A stretch of 64,000 nt of DNA. Origin: Williamsia herbipolensis (GTDB lineage: Bacteria; Actinomycetota; Actinomycetes; Mycobacteriales; Mycobacteriaceae). Under the pieces are notes generated by a model. It searched no databases. It was not told the DNA's origin and saw only the letters and a program-made list of their open reading frames with translations. This document shows, in pieces, positions 21,306 to 33,951 of the stretch; position 1 is the stretch's first letter; each line of letters begins with the position of its first letter. The position numbers and the translations under genes are program-made. The DNA is taken from the NCBI RefSeq assembly GCF_000964005.1, contig NZ_JXYP01000021.1:62001-126000 (forward strand). The letters run 5' to 3'.

Positions 21306-22075
21306 CGGACGATCACCCCGTCACGGCGCATCGCGTCCTTGACCTCGCCGATCCGCAGCTCGCCGAAGTGGAAGACCGAGGCGGCCAACACCGCATCGGC
21401 GCCCGCGCGGATCGCGGGTGTGAAGTGCTCGACACGCCCGGCACCGCCGCTGGCGATCACCGGGACGGTGACGGCGGCACGGACCGCACCGATCATCGTC
21501 AGATCGAAACCGTTCTTGGTGCCGTCGGCGTCCATCGAGTTGAGCAGGATCTCCCCCACGCCCAGATCCTGTCCGCGACGGGCCCACTCGACCGCGTCGA
21601 TGCCGGTACCGCGGCGACCACCATGGGTGGTGACCTCCCAGCCCGACGGTGTCGGGGCCGCTCCGTCGGGGACGGTGCGCGCGTCGACCGACAGCACGAT
21701 GCACTGCGACCCGAAGTGGCGACTCATCTCCTCGAGCACCTCCGGGCGCGCGATGGCCGCGGTGTTGACGCCGACCTTGTCCGCACCCGCCCGCAGCAAC
21801 GTGTCGACATCGGCGACGGTGCGCACACCACCACCGACGGTGAGCGGGATGAACACCTGATCGGCGGTGCGACGGACGACGTCGAGCATCGTCGACCGGC
21901 CCGAACTCGAGGCGGTGACGTCGAGGAAGGTCAGTTCGTCGGCGCCCGCCGCGTCGTAGGCCGCGGCGAGTTCGACCGGGTCGCCGGCGTCACGCAGGTC
22001 GACGAAGTTGACTCCCTTGACCACCCGGCCGGCGTCGACGTCGAGACACGGGATGACCCGCACGGCGACGGTCAT
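21302..22075 (-). CDS. hisF: imidazole glycerol phosphate synthase cyclase subunit
   Basis: 257 aa TIM barrel. It uses ammonia from HisH to make imidazole glycerol phosphate and AICAR. Catalytic Asp residues are in [17 protein letters not shown] and VLSVDARTV. Phosphate-binding segments are [13 protein letters not shown] and [13 protein letters not shown]. The ATG at 22075 overlaps the impA stop as ATGA. The much longer open frame upstream is impA sequence in another frame. Confidence 0.96.
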   Translation of the reverse strand: MTVAVRVIPCLDVDAGRVVKGVNFVDLRDAGDPVELAAAYDAAGADELTFLDVTASSSGRSTMLDVVRRTADQVFIPLTVGGGVRTVADVDTLLRAGADKVGVNTAAIARPEVLEEMSRHFGSQCIVLSVDARTVPDGAAPTPSGWEVTTHGGRRGTGIDAVEWARRGQDLGVGEILLNSMDADGTKNGFDLTMIGAVRAAVTVPVIASGGAGRVEHFTPAIRAGADAVLAASVFHFGELRIGEVKDAMRRDGVIVR

Positions 22076-22914
22076 GACCGACCCTCCGGCGGGCCGACCT
22101 CGGCGATGATCGACGCCAGCTCGGCGTGCACCCCCGGTGCGCCGACCAGCATCGACGGCGACGACACCGTCCACGGCGCCCCGGCGAGGTCGGTGACCTC
22201 TCCCCCGGCGGCCAGGACGAGAGCGGCACCGGCCGCGTTGTCCCAGGCGTGGTGTCCGAAACACACTGCGCCACCGATGTTCCCGGCCGCGCACAGCGCC
22301 ATGTCGATGCCCGTGCTGCCGAGCAGGCGCAGCCGCGACACCCGTCGGGAGAGCTGCCCGAGGATGTCGACCCGCCACTGTCCGGGGTACCGGCCGCGAC
22401 TGTCGACGTTGAACGCGCCGAACGCGATCATCGAGTCCTCGAGGCGGGTGGTGCGCAGCGGCGGGAGCTCCTCGCCGTTGCAGACCACCGGCCCGTCGAC
22501 GAACGCGGCGTAGCGGCGGTCGAACAGCGGGAGCCAGGTGAGGCCGAGCACCGGCGCACCGTCGTGCAGCAGGGCCACGAGGGTGCCGGCGAGAGGCAGA
22601 CCGGCCGAGTAGTTGGCGGTGCCGTCGATCGGGTCGACCACCCACACCGTCCCCGAGGTGACGTCGGGTCCGCCGTATTCTTCACCGTGGACCGCGATCC
22701 CGGTGGCGTCGGACAGCCTCGCCGAGAGCAGTCGTTCCAGTTCGAGGTCGAGTTCGGTCGCGAAGTCGTTGCCGCCCTTTTCGACCGCACTCGGCGCGCC
22801 GAGCCCCTCGACGAACCGCGGCGTGATCTCGTCGAGCAGGTCCGCGGCGATCGACAGCAGCCGCGGCGGGTCGAGATCGGCGGGCAGGGTCCCGACGACG
22901 GTCGAGGCCATCAC
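22072..22914 (-). CDS. impA: inositol monophosphatase-family phosphatase (ImpA position; possible histidinol-phosphatase)
   Basis: 280 aa with the full metal-dependent phosphatase signature: [21 protein letters not shown] and [16 protein letters not shown]. Members hydrolyse inositol phosphates, histidinol phosphate or PAP. Its place between priA and hisF is the conserved impA position of Corynebacterium and Mycobacterium. A histidinol-phosphatase role would complete the pathway, as no HisN or HisB-type phosphatase is visible elsewhere here, but that is inference. GTG (22914) and ATG (22911) starts both overlap the priA stop. Confidence 0.88.
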   Translation of the reverse strand: MMASTVVGTLPADLDPPRLLSIAADLLDEITPRFVEGLGAPSAVEKGGNDFATELDLELERLLSARLSDATGIAVHGEEYGGPDVTSGTVWVVDPIDGTANYSAGLPLAGTLVALLHDGAPVLGLTWLPLFDRRYAAFVDGPVVCNGEELPPLRTTRLEDSMIAFGAFNVDSRGRYPGQWRVDILGQLSRRVSRLRLLGSTGIDMALCAAGNIGGAVCFGHHAWDNAAGAALVLAAGGEVTDLAGAPWTVSSPSMLVGAPGVHAELASIIAEVGPPEGRS

Positions 22915-23654
22915 CGCCCGGCCACTGCGGCCAGCGCCTCAGACAGCGTGAACCGCCCGGCGTAGAGCGCCTTCCCGATGATCGCGCCCTCGACACCGCG
23001 GTCGACCAGCGTCGCGATGGCGGTGAGGTCGGCGACGGCCGACACCCCGCCCGACGCGACCACCGGCGCGGAAGCGGCGTCGGCGACCTGCCCGAGGAGC
23101 TCGAGATTCGGCCCGGTGAGCGTGCCGTCCTTGCTCACGTCGGTGACGACGTAGCGGCTGCACCCGTCGCGTTCGAGACGCTCGAGGACCTCCCAGAGGT
23201 CACCGCCGTCGGAGACCCAGCCGCGTCCACGCAGCCGCCAGCCACGGTCCTCGTGAACCGCGTCGAGCCCGATGGCGACACGATCGCCGTACTCCCCGAC
23301 GACCCGTGCGCACCAGTCCGGGTCCTCGAGCGCCGCGGTGCCGATGTTGACGCGGGTACAGCCGGTGGCCAGCGCCGCGCGCAGCGAGTCGTCGTCGCGG
23401 ATCCCACCCGAGAGTTCGACCTTCACGTCGAGTTCGCCCACGACCGCCGCGAGGAGTTCGCGGTTGTCGCCGCGGCCGAACGCGGCGTCGAGGTCGACCA
23501 GATGGATCCACTCGGCGCCGTCACGCTGCCAGGCCATCGCGGCCTCGCGCGGCGACCCGTAGGACGTCTCCGACCCCGCCGCCCCCTGGACGAGCCGGAC
23601 GGCCTGACCGTCGGCGACGTCGACCGCGGGGAGGAGTTCGAGCGTGGACGGCAT
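22911..23654 (-). CDS. priA: bifunctional HisA/TrpF isomerase (PriA)
   Basis: 247 aa TIM barrel. It isomerises ProFAR in histidine synthesis and, in actinobacteria, also phosphoribosyl anthranilate in tryptophan synthesis. Motifs are [18 protein letters not shown] with the first catalytic Asp, [26 protein letters not shown] and [15 protein letters not shown] with the second catalytic Asp. No trpF is present in the trp run, which supports dual function. The ATG at 23654 has GAAAGG 9 nt upstream; an ATG at 23711 has none. Confidence 0.94.
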   Translation of the reverse strand: MPSTLELLPAVDVADGQAVRLVQGAAGSETSYGSPREAAMAWQRDGAEWIHLVDLDAAFGRGDNRELLAAVVGELDVKVELSGGIRDDDSLRAALATGCTRVNIGTAALEDPDWCARVVGEYGDRVAIGLDAVHEDRGWRLRGRGWVSDGGDLWEVLERLERDGCSRYVVTDVSKDGTLTGPNLELLGQVADAASAPVVASGGVSAVADLTAIATLVDRGVEGAIIGKALYAGRFTLSEALAAVAGR

Positions 23655-23697
23655 CTGGTGGGGCCTTTCGTCGGGAGTGACCGCGGGACGCGGGGTC

Positions 23698-24003
23698 TCA
23701 GTGGTCGTCATCGGCGGGCGACGACGGTGAGGTGGGGGTCTGGGGTGGTGCTGGGTGCGGGTCGGACTCGAGGGAGCGGGCGGCTGCGTCGACCATCCGG
23801 TTGGCCACCACACCCATCACGGCGATGGCGACCGCGACGGCCAGGAGCGCGACGACCAACGCGGCGGGCGCCGACACCCGTGTCACCCCGTAGATGACGG
23901 GCACCGAGACGACCAACACCGACGTTCCGGCGCCGAGCACCGCGAGCGCGAGTCGCGCGTAGGAGAACGCGCGGGGGGCCGGTCGATCCCGGTCGGTGCT
24001 CAC
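23698..24003 (-). CDS. small two-helix membrane protein between hisH and priA
   Basis: 101 aa. Two hydrophobic segments are clear, [22 protein letters not shown] and [20 protein letters not shown], with a Pro/Ser/Asp-rich tail. The GTG start overlaps the hisH stop as GTGA, so it is co-translated with histidine genes. I do not recognise a named domain. Genes for small membrane proteins at this position are common in mycolate actinobacteria, and none has an established role known to me. Confidence 0.82.
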   Translation of the reverse strand: MSTDRDRPAPRAFSYARLALAVLGAGTSVLVVSVPVIYGVTRVSAPAALVVALLAVAVAIAVMGVVANRMVDAAARSLESDPHPAPPQTPTSPSSPADDDH

Positions 24004-24635
24004 AACGACCGGACCCAGTTCTCGAGCAGCTGCGCGCCCGCGTCCCCCGATTTCTCGGGGTGGAACTGGGTGGCCGACAACGGTCCGTTCTCGACCGCGG
24101 CGAGGAACGGTCCGCCGTGTTCGGCCCAGGTGGTGATCGCCGGCGCGAGGCGCGAACCGTCGCTGTCGAGGTCCCACGACTGCGCCGCGTAGGAGTGCAC
24201 GAAGTAGAAGCGCGTGTCGGCGTCGAGGCCGTCGAACAGGACCGACCCGGCACCGGCGGCGACGGTGTTCCACCCCATGTGCGGCAGCACCGGAGCGGGG
24301 AGTTGCGTGACGGCGCCGGGCCATTCACCGCAGCCCGCGGCCTGCACACCGAACTCGACACCTTCGTCGAACAGGATCTGCATCCCGACACAGATGCCGA
24401 GCACCGGACGTCCCCCGGCCAACCGCTGATCGATGATCCGGTCGCCGCGGGCGGCGGTCAGACCCGCCATGCACGCGGCGAAGGCACCGACCCCGGGTAC
24501 GACGAGACCGTCGCACTCGGTGGCCACCTCACGGTCGGCGGTGACGGTGACCTCCGCACCGGTGCGCTCGAGCGCCCGCTGCGCGGACCGGAGGTTGCCC
24601 GACCCGTAGTCGAGGATCGTGACGCGGGGACTCAT
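24000..24635 (-). CDS. hisH: imidazole glycerol phosphate synthase glutaminase subunit
   Basis: 211 aa class I amidotransferase. It hydrolyses glutamine and channels ammonia to HisF. The catalytic Cys lies in [14 protein letters not shown] and the His-Glu pair in [12 protein letters not shown]. The N-terminus [14 protein letters not shown] and [11 protein letters not shown] (oxyanion region) are typical. It starts 14 nt after the hisB stop. Confidence 0.97.
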   Translation of the reverse strand: MSPRVTILDYGSGNLRSAQRALERTGAEVTVTADREVATECDGLVVPGVGAFAACMAGLTAARGDRIIDQRLAGGRPVLGICVGMQILFDEGVEFGVQAAGCGEWPGAVTQLPAPVLPHMGWNTVAAGAGSVLFDGLDADTRFYFVHSYAAQSWDLDSDGSRLAPAITTWAEHGGPFLAAVENGPLSATQFHPEKSGDAGAQLLENWVRSL

Positions 24636-24649
24636 GAGCGCCGCCGCAT

Positions 24650-27791
<3,142 letters not shown>

Positions 27792-28016
27792 TGCGCGGGA
27801 CTCCTGCGGGTCGGGTGCGGGCTGGTCGGGTCTGGCGACGGTCGGGGCTGCCACCTGGCGTGGTCCTGTCAAGGATATGGGGTCCGGCCAGCCGTTTTCG
27901 ACGCCGGGTACCCGCCGTGAGACGACGACGTCGGCCGCCGGTCACCACCGTGAGGGTGGTGACCGACGGCCGACGGGGGTCGATCTCGGGTCACGTCGTG
28001 ACCCGGTTCACAGCGA

Positions 28017-29069
28017 TCAGGCAGACGCCAGGGTCGCGGTGTCGATCACGAAGCGGTAGCGCACGTCGGAGGAGACGGCGCGGTCGTAGGCCTCGTTGAC
28101 CTGATCGGCCGAGATGGTCTCGATCTCGGCGGCGATCTCGTGCTCGGCGCAGAAGTCGAGCATCTCCTGGGTCAGCGCGATGCCGCCGACCATGGACCCC
28201 GACAGCGAACGACGGTTGGTGAGCAGCGCGAACGCCGCGACCTGCAGCGGGTTCTCCGGCACACCGAGCTCGACCAGCGCGCCGTCGATGGCGAGCAGTC
28301 CGATGTAGTCGTCGAGCGGGAGGTTCACCGACACCGTGTTCAGGATGAGGTCGAACTGGCCGGCCAGATCCTTGAACAGCTGCTTGTTGTCCTTGGTGGC
28401 GTAGTAGTGGTCGGCACCGAAGCGCTTGCCGTCCTCTTCCTTGCTGGTGGTCTGGCTGAGCACCGTGACCTCGGCGCCGAGCGCGTGGGCGATCTTCACG
28501 CCGACGTGTCCGAGACCGCCCATGCCGATGATGGCGACCTTCTTGCCCGGGCCCGCGCCCCACTTCTTCAGCGGTGCGTAGAGCGTGATGCCGGCGCAGA
28601 GCAGCGGCGCGGCGACGTCGAGCTCGATGCCGTCGGGGATCTTCAGGACGAACTTCTCGGTGACGACGACCGACTGCGAGTACCCGCCGTGGGTGAACTC
28701 ACCCTCGTAGGTCTTCGAGTTGTAGGTCTGGACGACACCCTTCTCGCAGTACTGCTCGTCGCCGTTCTTGCAGGGCGCGCACTCGCCGCAGGAGTCGACG
28801 AAGCAGCCGACGCCGACGCGGTCGCCGACGTTGTGCAGGGTGACCTCGGAGCCGACCTCGGCGACAACGCCCGCGATCTCGTGGCCGGGGACGACCGGGT
28901 ACTTGGTGCCCTTCCACTCATTGCGCGCGGTGTGGATGTCGGAGTGGCAGATGCCGGCGAACTTGATGTCGATACGGACATCCTTGGGCCCCAGTTCGCG
29001 TCGTTCGATGGTCGAGATGGTGAGCGGGTCGGTCGCGCTGGTGGCGATAACGGCGTTCACAGTTGGCAC
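28017..29069 (-). CDS. zinc-dependent alcohol dehydrogenase, cinnamyl-alcohol-dehydrogenase type (AdhC-like)
   Basis: 350 aa medium-chain dehydrogenase. The catalytic zinc ligands are in [10 protein letters not shown] and PGHEIAGVV, the structural zinc site is [15 protein letters not shown], and the NADP(H)-type nucleotide motif is [15 protein letters not shown]. This pattern matches the CAD/AdhC group that reduces aldehydes with NADPH. I chose the GTG at 29069 because AAAGGA lies about 10 nt upstream; a second GTG at 29060 is less well placed. It lies between the his operon and nadC on the same strand. A large inverted repeat lies 70-113 nt upstream of its start. Confidence 0.9.
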   Translation of the reverse strand: MPTVNAVIATSATDPLTISTIERRELGPKDVRIDIKFAGICHSDIHTARNEWKGTKYPVVPGHEIAGVVAEVGSEVTLHNVGDRVGVGCFVDSCGECAPCKNGDEQYCEKGVVQTYNSKTYEGEFTHGGYSQSVVVTEKFVLKIPDGIELDVAAPLLCAGITLYAPLKKWGAGPGKKVAIIGMGGLGHVGVKIAHALGAEVTVLSQTTSKEEDGKRFGADHYYATKDNKQLFKDLAGQFDLILNTVSVNLPLDDYIGLLAIDGALVELGVPENPLQVAAFALLTNRRSLSGSMVGGIALTQEMLDFCAEHEIAAEIETISADQVNEAYDRAVSSDVRYRFVIDTATLASA

Positions 29070-29138
29070 AGAAATCGTGTCCTTTCGGGCCTTGCGGAGC
29101 GCGCTGTTCAGCGCGCCGGGACACACGTGCCAACAGAG

Positions 29139-29182
29139 ACGTCGACCCTTTTATGCCCGCATGCGCATAAAAGGATCGACGT
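29139..29182. repeat. inverted repeat, 18-bp arms with one mismatch, upstream of the alcohol dehydrogenase gene
   Basis: Left arm 29139-29156 and right arm 29165-29182 are complementary at 17 of 18 positions around an 8-nt loop. The inner part, CCTTTTATGC and GCATAAAAGG, is far more AT-rich than the surroundings. It sits between the nadC stop (29211) and the dehydrogenase start (29069), both on the minus strand. It could be the nadA-nadC transcript terminator or an operator for the dehydrogenase. There is no clear poly-T tract after it. Confidence 0.75.
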
Positions 29183-29210
29183 GTGCCCGCTCCGTCGGGA
29201 TTGTCGCGCT

Positions 29211-30095
29211 CTACAGATCGAGTCCGAGATCGAGCACCGTGACCGAATGGGTCAGGGCACCGACGGCCAGGTAGTCGACACCGGTGCGGGCATAGTCACC
29301 GGCGACGTCGAGCGACAGTCCGCCGGAGCTCTCCAGCTTCGTCTGCGGCGAGCGGGTGTTGCGGCGCTGCACCGCCATCTGCGTCTCCCACAGCGCGAAG
29401 TTGTCGAGCAGGATCAGCTGCGCGTCGAGGCCGAGGGCCTCGTCGAGCTGGGTCAGCGAATCGACCTCCACCTCCACCTCGAGGTGGGGTGCGGCGGCGC
29501 GTACCGCGGTCAGGGCCGCGGTGAGCGATCCCGCGGCCGCGATGTGGTTGTCCTTGATGAGCGCGGCGTCGCCGAGTCCCATCCGGTGGTTGGCCCCGCC
29601 GCCGGCGCGCACCGCGTACTTCTGCAGCGCGCGCAGACCCGGCAGCGTCTTGCGGCTGTCCCGCACCACGGTGTCGGTGTCGGCGATCTCGTCGACCCAG
29701 CGGGCCGTGGCGGTGGCGATGCCCGAGAGGTGACACAGCAGGTTCAGCGCGGTCCGCTCGGCGGTGAGCAGACCCGCCGTCGGGGCGTCGACCCGCAGCA
29801 CGACGTCGCCCGGGGACACGCGCGTACCGTCGGCGACCCGATCGACCACCGAGAAGTCGTCACCGATTACCGCGTCGAACACGGCGAGCGCCACATCGAG
29901 TCCGGCGATCACCCCGGGTTGGCGGCTGGCGATGACCGCCGTCGTCCGCGCGCCGGCGGGCACCGTGGCCGCGGTGGTCACGTCCGGCCCGAACCGCAGG
30001 TCCTCGTCGAGGGCCGTGCGGATCAGTGACCGGACCTCGTCCGACGACACCCCGATGGACTCGAAGGCATACGGGGTGCGGGCGCCCGGCGTCAT
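29211..30095 (-). CDS. nadC: nicotinate-nucleotide pyrophosphorylase (carboxylating)
   Basis: 294 aa. It makes nicotinic acid mononucleotide from quinolinate and PRPP. Motifs are [52 protein letters not shown] and [15 protein letters not shown]. Its ATG at 30095 overlaps the nadA stop as ATGA. The nadB gene that normally lies between nadA and nadC in mycobacteria is missing. Confidence 0.97.
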   Translation of the reverse strand: MTPGARTPYAFESIGVSSDEVRSLIRTALDEDLRFGPDVTTAATVPAGARTTAVIASRQPGVIAGLDVALAVFDAVIGDDFSVVDRVADGTRVSPGDVVLRVDAPTAGLLTAERTALNLLCHLSGIATATARWVDEIADTDTVVRDSRKTLPGLRALQKYAVRAGGGANHRMGLGDAALIKDNHIAAAGSLTAALTAVRAAAPHLEVEVEVDSLTQLDEALGLDAQLILLDNFALWETQMAVQRRNTRSPQTKLESSGGLSLDVAGDYARTGVDYLAVGALTHSVTVLDLGLDL

Positions 30096-31105
30096 TCGCC
30101 GCCTCCTCCGGGAGTGCCGATGGCGATCATGCGCTCGACGCTGGCGCGCGCGGCGTCGGCCACCGATCGCTCGAGGTGCACCTCGTCGGTGCCGTCACGC
30201 AGGCACCGGAGCAGCGCCTCGGGGGTGATCATCTTCATGTACTTGCAGGACGCCTTCGGGTTGACGGCCTGGAAGTCGATCTGCGGTGCGGCACGCCGCA
30301 ATTGGTGGAGCATGCCGATCTCGGTGGCGACGAGGACCTCGCGGGCGCCGGAGGCGCGTGCGGTGTCGAGCATCCCGCCGGTCGACAGGATGTGCACCCG
30401 ATCCTTCGGCACCGCGCCCTCACCGGCGAGGTAGAGAGCCGATGTGGCACAACCGCACTCGGGGTGGACGTAGAGGTCGGCGTCGGGGTGCGCGTTGGCC
30501 TGGTCGGTGAGTTCGTCACCGTTGATGCCGGCGTGCACATGACACTCGCCGGCCCAGATGTGCATGTTCTCCCGGCCGGTCTCGCGCTTGACGTGCGCAC
30601 CGAGGAACTGATCGGGCAGGAACAGGACGGTCTTGTCCGGGTCGATCGACGCGACGACCTCGACGGCGTTCGACGACGTGCAGCAGATGTCGGTGAGCGC
30701 CTTCACCTCGGCGGTGGTGTTGACATACGAGACCACCACCGCGTCGGGGAAGTCGGCCTTCCACTCGCGCAGCTCGTCGGCGGTGATCGAGTCGGCCAGC
30801 GAGCATCCGGCGCGGGCGTCCGGGATGAGGACCGTCTTCTCCGGGGCGAGGATCTTCGCGGTCTCGGCCATGAAGTGCACGCCGCAGAACACGATCGTGT
30901 CCTCCGGGGCGGACGCGGCGATCCGCGACAGGGCCAACGAGTCGCCGACGTGATCGGCCACGTCCTGGATCGCGGGCAGTTGATAGTTGTGGGCGAGCAG
31001 GGTGGCTCCGCGCAGGTCTGCGAGGCGACGGACCTCGGCGGCCCACTCCGGACCGGGATCGGCGGTCGCATCGACGACGGGGACGGCGGGTGCAGCAGCG
31101 GTCAT
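30092..31105 (-). CDS. nadA: quinolinate synthase
   Basis: 337 aa iron-sulfur enzyme that condenses iminoaspartate with dihydroxyacetone phosphate. It shows the three-fold repeated architecture and cysteines expected of the 4Fe-4S ligands ([39 protein letters not shown]). Also present are [20 protein letters not shown] and [11 protein letters not shown]. The ATG at 31105 is preceded by AAGGAGAG, a strong ribosome-binding site. The long open frame beyond it runs over the promoter and the divergent regulator gene and is not used. Confidence 0.97.
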   Translation of the reverse strand: MTAAAPAVPVVDATADPGPEWAAEVRRLADLRGATLLAHNYQLPAIQDVADHVGDSLALSRIAASAPEDTIVFCGVHFMAETAKILAPEKTVLIPDARAGCSLADSITADELREWKADFPDAVVVSYVNTTAEVKALTDICCTSSNAVEVVASIDPDKTVLFLPDQFLGAHVKRETGRENMHIWAGECHVHAGINGDELTDQANAHPDADLYVHPECGCATSALYLAGEGAVPKDRVHILSTGGMLDTARASGAREVLVATEIGMLHQLRRAAPQIDFQAVNPKASCKYMKMITPEALLRCLRDGTDEVHLERSVADAARASVERMIAIGTPGGGGE

Positions 31106-31155
31106 GACCGCTCTCCTTCTGGGACGACGATCTCGAACGCGGGCCGGCGTCGAGT

Positions 31156-31180
31156 GGTTTTCGACTATAAGTCGAAAACC
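31156..31180. promoter_or_regulatory. perfect palindromic operator between nadA and the NrtR/NdnR-type regulator
   Basis: Two 11-bp arms, GGTTTTCGACT at 31156-31166 and AGTCGAAAACC at 31170-31180, are perfect inverted repeats around the spacer ATA. The site lies 51 nt upstream of the nadA start and 72 nt upstream of the regulator start. On the minus strand the centre contains TATAGT (31169-31164), a good -10 for nadA, with TTGGGA 15 nt upstream. A protein bound here would therefore block nadA transcription directly. The natural candidate is the adjacent Nudix-type regulator. Confidence 0.75.
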
Positions 31181-31190
31181 CGATCCCAAT
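31164..31190 (-). promoter_or_regulatory. candidate nadA promoter overlapping the palindrome
   Basis: The -10 element TATAGT occupies 31169-31164 on the minus strand and a -35-like TTGGGA occupies 31190-31185, with a 15-nt spacer. Transcription would start near 31157, giving a leader of about 50 nt that includes the strong AAGGAGAG ribosome-binding site of nadA. The spacer is short, so the -35 assignment is uncertain. Confidence 0.5.
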
Positions 31191-31239
31191 GTAGCACCCA
31201 CCCCCGTGCGGACCGCGCGAAGCGACCCCGGCATCGACA

Positions 31240-31245
31240 TAGACT
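31240..31245 (+). promoter_or_regulatory. -10 element for a leaderless regulator transcript
   Basis: TAGACT at 31240-31245 fits TANNNT and ends 7 nt before the ATG at 31253. This places the predicted transcription start at the A of the start codon. No Shine-Dalgarno sequence precedes the ATG. The palindrome lies 60 nt further upstream. Confidence 0.45.
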
Positions 31246-31252
31246 GTGCGCC

Positions 31253-31948
31253 ATGGAGGCGTCGGGCATCATCCACGAGGTGCTCAGTGCCGTGTTCGCC
31301 GTGCGAACCCCGCTCGAGCAGTGCACACCGCATCTCTCGGTGCTGCTGTGGCAACGCGCACGCGATCCCCAGCAGGGCACGTGGTCGCTACCCGGCGGCG
31401 TGCTGGCGGCCGACGAGGACCTCACGGCGTCGGCGCGTCGTCAGCTGGCCGAGAAGGTCGATCTGCGCGAGGTGGCCCACATCGAGCAGCTGTCGGTGTT
31501 CTCCGCGCCCGACCGCGTTCCCGGCCCCCGCGTGATCGCCTCGACGTATCTCGGTCTCGTGCGGTCGGATTCCACGGCGAACCTCCCCGACGACACCCGG
31601 TGGCATCCGGTCGACGACCTCCCGGACATGAGTTTCGACCACCGCGCGATCGTGACCCAGGCACGGAGCCGACTGGCCGCCAAGCTCTCCTACACCAACA
31701 TCGCGTTCGCGCTGGCGCCGCGCGAGTTCTCGATGTCGACGCTCAGCGACATCTACTGCGCCGCGTTGGGATACCCGGTCGACGCGACGAACCTGCTGCG
31801 CATCCTCAGTCGGCGCGGGGTGGTCGGGGCCACCGGCACCACAGGACGCACGGGTCGCTCCGGCGGTCGCCCACCGGCGCTCTACCGCTTCGCCGAGAAC
31901 GGGTTACGGGTCACCGACGAGTTCGCCACCCTGCGTCCGCCGGCCTGA
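31253..31948 (+). CDS. Nudix-domain transcriptional regulator of NAD synthesis (NrtR/NdnR type)
   Basis: 231 aa. Residues about 1-140 form a Nudix domain, and residues about 150-231 a winged-helix domain containing [20 protein letters not shown] and [13 protein letters not shown]. The Nudix box is degenerate: where catalytic enzymes have RExxEE, this protein has RQLAEK. It is therefore likely a sensor of ADP-ribose or related NAD metabolites rather than a hydrolase, as described for the NrtR family. It is divergent from nadA and shares with it the perfect palindrome at 31156-31180. In Corynebacterium glutamicum the related NdnR regulates nadA-nadC. Its last 45 nt overlap the 3' end of the convergent DUF2567 gene. 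Confidence 0.88.
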   Translation: MEASGIIHEVLSAVFAVRTPLEQCTPHLSVLLWQRARDPQQGTWSLPGGVLAADEDLTASARRQLAEKVDLREVAHIEQLSVFSAPDRVPGPRVIASTYLGLVRSDSTANLPDDTRWHPVDDLPDMSFDHRAIVTQARSRLAAKLSYTNIAFALAPREFSMSTLSDIYCAALGYPVDATNLLRILSRRGVVGATGTTGRTGRSGGRPPALYRFAENGLRVTDEFATLRPPA

Positions 31949-32560
31949 GACCGGCACCCCGAGATCGGGCTCGCGGTCGCACAGCAGAAGCACCAGGCAG
32001 ACCACGAGGGCACCGATGGGTGCGACGACGACCAGCGCCCACGACAGGTCGAGGCCGCCGAACATGTCGAGGCGCGCCGATTCGAGGCGCAGCGACGGCG
32101 CGGTCTGGAAGTAGTCGCCGACGGCGGTGTCGCCCGGTCCGGCGTGTCGGACACCGGCGACGAGGCCACCGAGCCAGATCCCGACGCCGGCACCGGCCAT
32201 GGATGCGACGGTGGCAAGGACCGCGGCCGCCGGCCCGCGCAGCCGACGGTCCCACCAGGCGACCACGCCGCTGACGACACCGACGACGCCGCTCACGCAG
32301 GCGAACAGCGCGACGGCATCGAATCGGTGCACCGTGTCGGCGCCCAACGACCCGGCTCGGTCGGGCCGGACGACGACACCGGTGACGCCCGGGGTCAGCA
32401 GACCCCACACGACACCGCCGAGGGCCCCGAGCAACACGATCGCGACGGCGATCGGCAGGGCACGCAGGACGAGGCCGCGGGGATCGATGAGCTCGGTGTG
32501 CGTGCGCTCGTCCACCGTCACGGGCTGCACGGGTGGGTTGGCCGTCGGATCGACGCTCAT
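31904..32560 (-). CDS. DUF2567 integral membrane protein
   Basis: 218 aa with four hydrophobic segments: [61 protein letters not shown] and [20 protein letters not shown]. It resembles the Rv1591-type protein that follows bioB and the Rv1590 gene in M. tuberculosis. Function is unknown. The start ATG overlaps the bsaP stop as ATGA, so it is co-translated with the biotin genes. Its 3' end runs 45 nt into the convergent regulator gene. Confidence 0.82.
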   Translation of the reverse strand: MSVDPTANPPVQPVTVDERTHTELIDPRGLVLRALPIAVAIVLLGALGGVVWGLLTPGVTGVVVRPDRAGSLGADTVHRFDAVALFACVSGVVGVVSGVVAWWDRRLRGPAAAVLATVASMAGAGVGIWLGGLVAGVRHAGPGDTAVGDYFQTAPSLRLESARLDMFGGLDLSWALVVVAPIGALVVCLVLLLCDREPDLGVPVSGRRTQGGELVGDP

Positions 32561-32817
32561 GCGAATCCGAGGGCGTGGGAGTCAACCGCGCCGTGTCGGG
32601 AGCAGCGGGCGGTCCACCCGTCGGGGACCACCTGCACGACCATGCGACGCCCGCACTGTCCGCAGTATCGCGGCGGCTCGAGTCCGAGTTGCGCTGCCGC
32701 GGGTACCTTCTCGGCGCCCGGGGTGTCGAGCCGGATGCCCGTGTAGACGGCGTACGACAGCGGCTCGGTCAGCGGCGTAGCCGCACCCGGATCCCGGTCA
32801 GCGTTCACGACGGCCAT
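32557..32817 (-). CDS. bsaP: biotin synthase auxiliary protein BsaP
   Basis: 86 aa. A compact metal-site pattern is visible: C52 and C55 (YCGQCGRRM), C72 and H75 (ARCSRHG). The size, the motif and the position directly after bioB match the Rv1590-type proteins, which have been described as auxiliary factors for biotin synthase in mycolate actinobacteria, possibly serving its iron-sulfur cluster. It starts 15 nt after bioB and overlaps the DUF2567 gene. The identification rests on recalled family features. Confidence 0.82.
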   Translation of the reverse strand: MAVVNADRDPGAATPLTEPLSYAVYTGIRLDTPGAEKVPAAAQLGLEPPRYCGQCGRRMVVQVVPDGWTARCSRHGAVDSHALGFA

Positions 32818-32832
32818 CGACTGCGCTCGCCG

Positions 32833-33900
32833 TCAGATGCTGTCGTTGAGCGCCTTGATCGGCATCTGCAGATCGACGAGCAGGTCGAGATCGGCCTCGG
32901 CCGGGCGACCCAGGGTGGTCAGGTAGTTGCCCACGATGACGGCGTTGATGCCGCCGAGGATGCCCTGCTTGGCGCCGAGGTCACCGAGGGTGATCTCGCG
33001 GCCACCGGCGAAGCGCAGGATGGTGCGGGGCAGAGCCAGACGGAACGCCGCGACCGCACGCAGCGCGTCGGACGCGGGTAGCACGTCGAGATCACCGAAC
33101 GGCGTACCCGGACGCGGGTTGAGGAAGTTCAGCGGCACCTCGTCGGGCTCGAGCGCCGCGAGATCGGCGGCGAACTCCGCGCGCTGCTCCAGCGACTCCC
33201 CCATGCCGAGGATGCCGCCGCAGCAGACCTCCATGCCGGCCTCGCGGACCATGCGCAGGGTGCCCTCGCGTTCCTCCCAGGTATGGGTGGTGACGACGTT
33301 CGGGAAGTGCGACCGTGCGGTCTCGAGGTTGTGGTTGTAGCGGTGGACGCCCATCGCGGCGAGCTCGTCGACCTGCTCCTGCGTGAGCATGCCGAGGCTG
33401 CAGGCGATCTGGATGTCGACCTCGTCGCGGATGGCCTCGATGCCCGCGGCGACCTGGGCCATCAGGCGCTTGTCGGGGCCACGGACGGCGGCGACGATGC
33501 AGAACTCCGTCGCACCGGTCTTCGCGGTCTGCTTGGCCGCCTCGACCAGCGACGGGATGTCGATCCACGCGCTGCGCACCGGCGAGGTGAACAGGCCCGA
33601 CTGCGAGCAGAAGTGGCAGTCCTCGGGGCACCCGCCGGTCTTGAGCGAGATGATCCCCTCGACCTCGACCTCCGGGCCGCACCACTTCATCCGCACGTCG
33701 TGGGCGAGCTGCAGCAACTCGGTCAGGCGGTCGTCGCCGAGACGGAGGACCTCGAGCACCTGATCCTGACGCAACGCCTCGCCGCCCTCGAGGACCTGGG
33801 CACGCGCCACCTCGAGGATGTCGGCCGCGTCCCCGGGGACCGCGGGAGCGGCACCGGAAGCGGTCTGGGGAACTTCTTGGCGGACAGGAGCCTGGGTCAC
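32833..33900 (-). CDS. bioB: biotin synthase
   Basis: 355 aa radical-SAM enzyme that inserts sulfur into dethiobiotin. The 4Fe-4S motif is CPEDCHFC (CxxxCxxC) within [17 protein letters not shown]. Further motifs are [16 protein letters not shown] and [12 protein letters not shown]. The GTG at 33900 is preceded by GAGGAGG. A short Ala/Pro-rich extension precedes the conserved core. Order is bioD, 51 nt, bioB, 15 nt, bsaP. Confidence 0.97.
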   Translation of the reverse strand: MTQAPVRQEVPQTASGAAPAVPGDAADILEVARAQVLEGGEALRQDQVLEVLRLGDDRLTELLQLAHDVRMKWCGPEVEVEGIISLKTGGCPEDCHFCSQSGLFTSPVRSAWIDIPSLVEAAKQTAKTGATEFCIVAAVRGPDKRLMAQVAAGIEAIRDEVDIQIACSLGMLTQEQVDELAAMGVHRYNHNLETARSHFPNVVTTHTWEEREGTLRMVREAGMEVCCGGILGMGESLEQRAEFAADLAALEPDEVPLNFLNPRPGTPFGDLDVLPASDALRAVAAFRLALPRTILRFAGGREITLGDLGAKQGILGGINAVIVGNYLTTLGRPAEADLDLLVDLQMPIKALNDSI

Positions 33901-33951
33901 AAGCCCTCCTCGATCACGTCGTACGGACAGCGGATGTCTGGTCAGTGTGCC

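Noticed and set aside
27840-27872. TTGACA on the minus strand upstream of hisD
   Set aside because: No -10-like sequence follows at 16-18 nt (the position reads AGCCCC), so I did not call a promoter.
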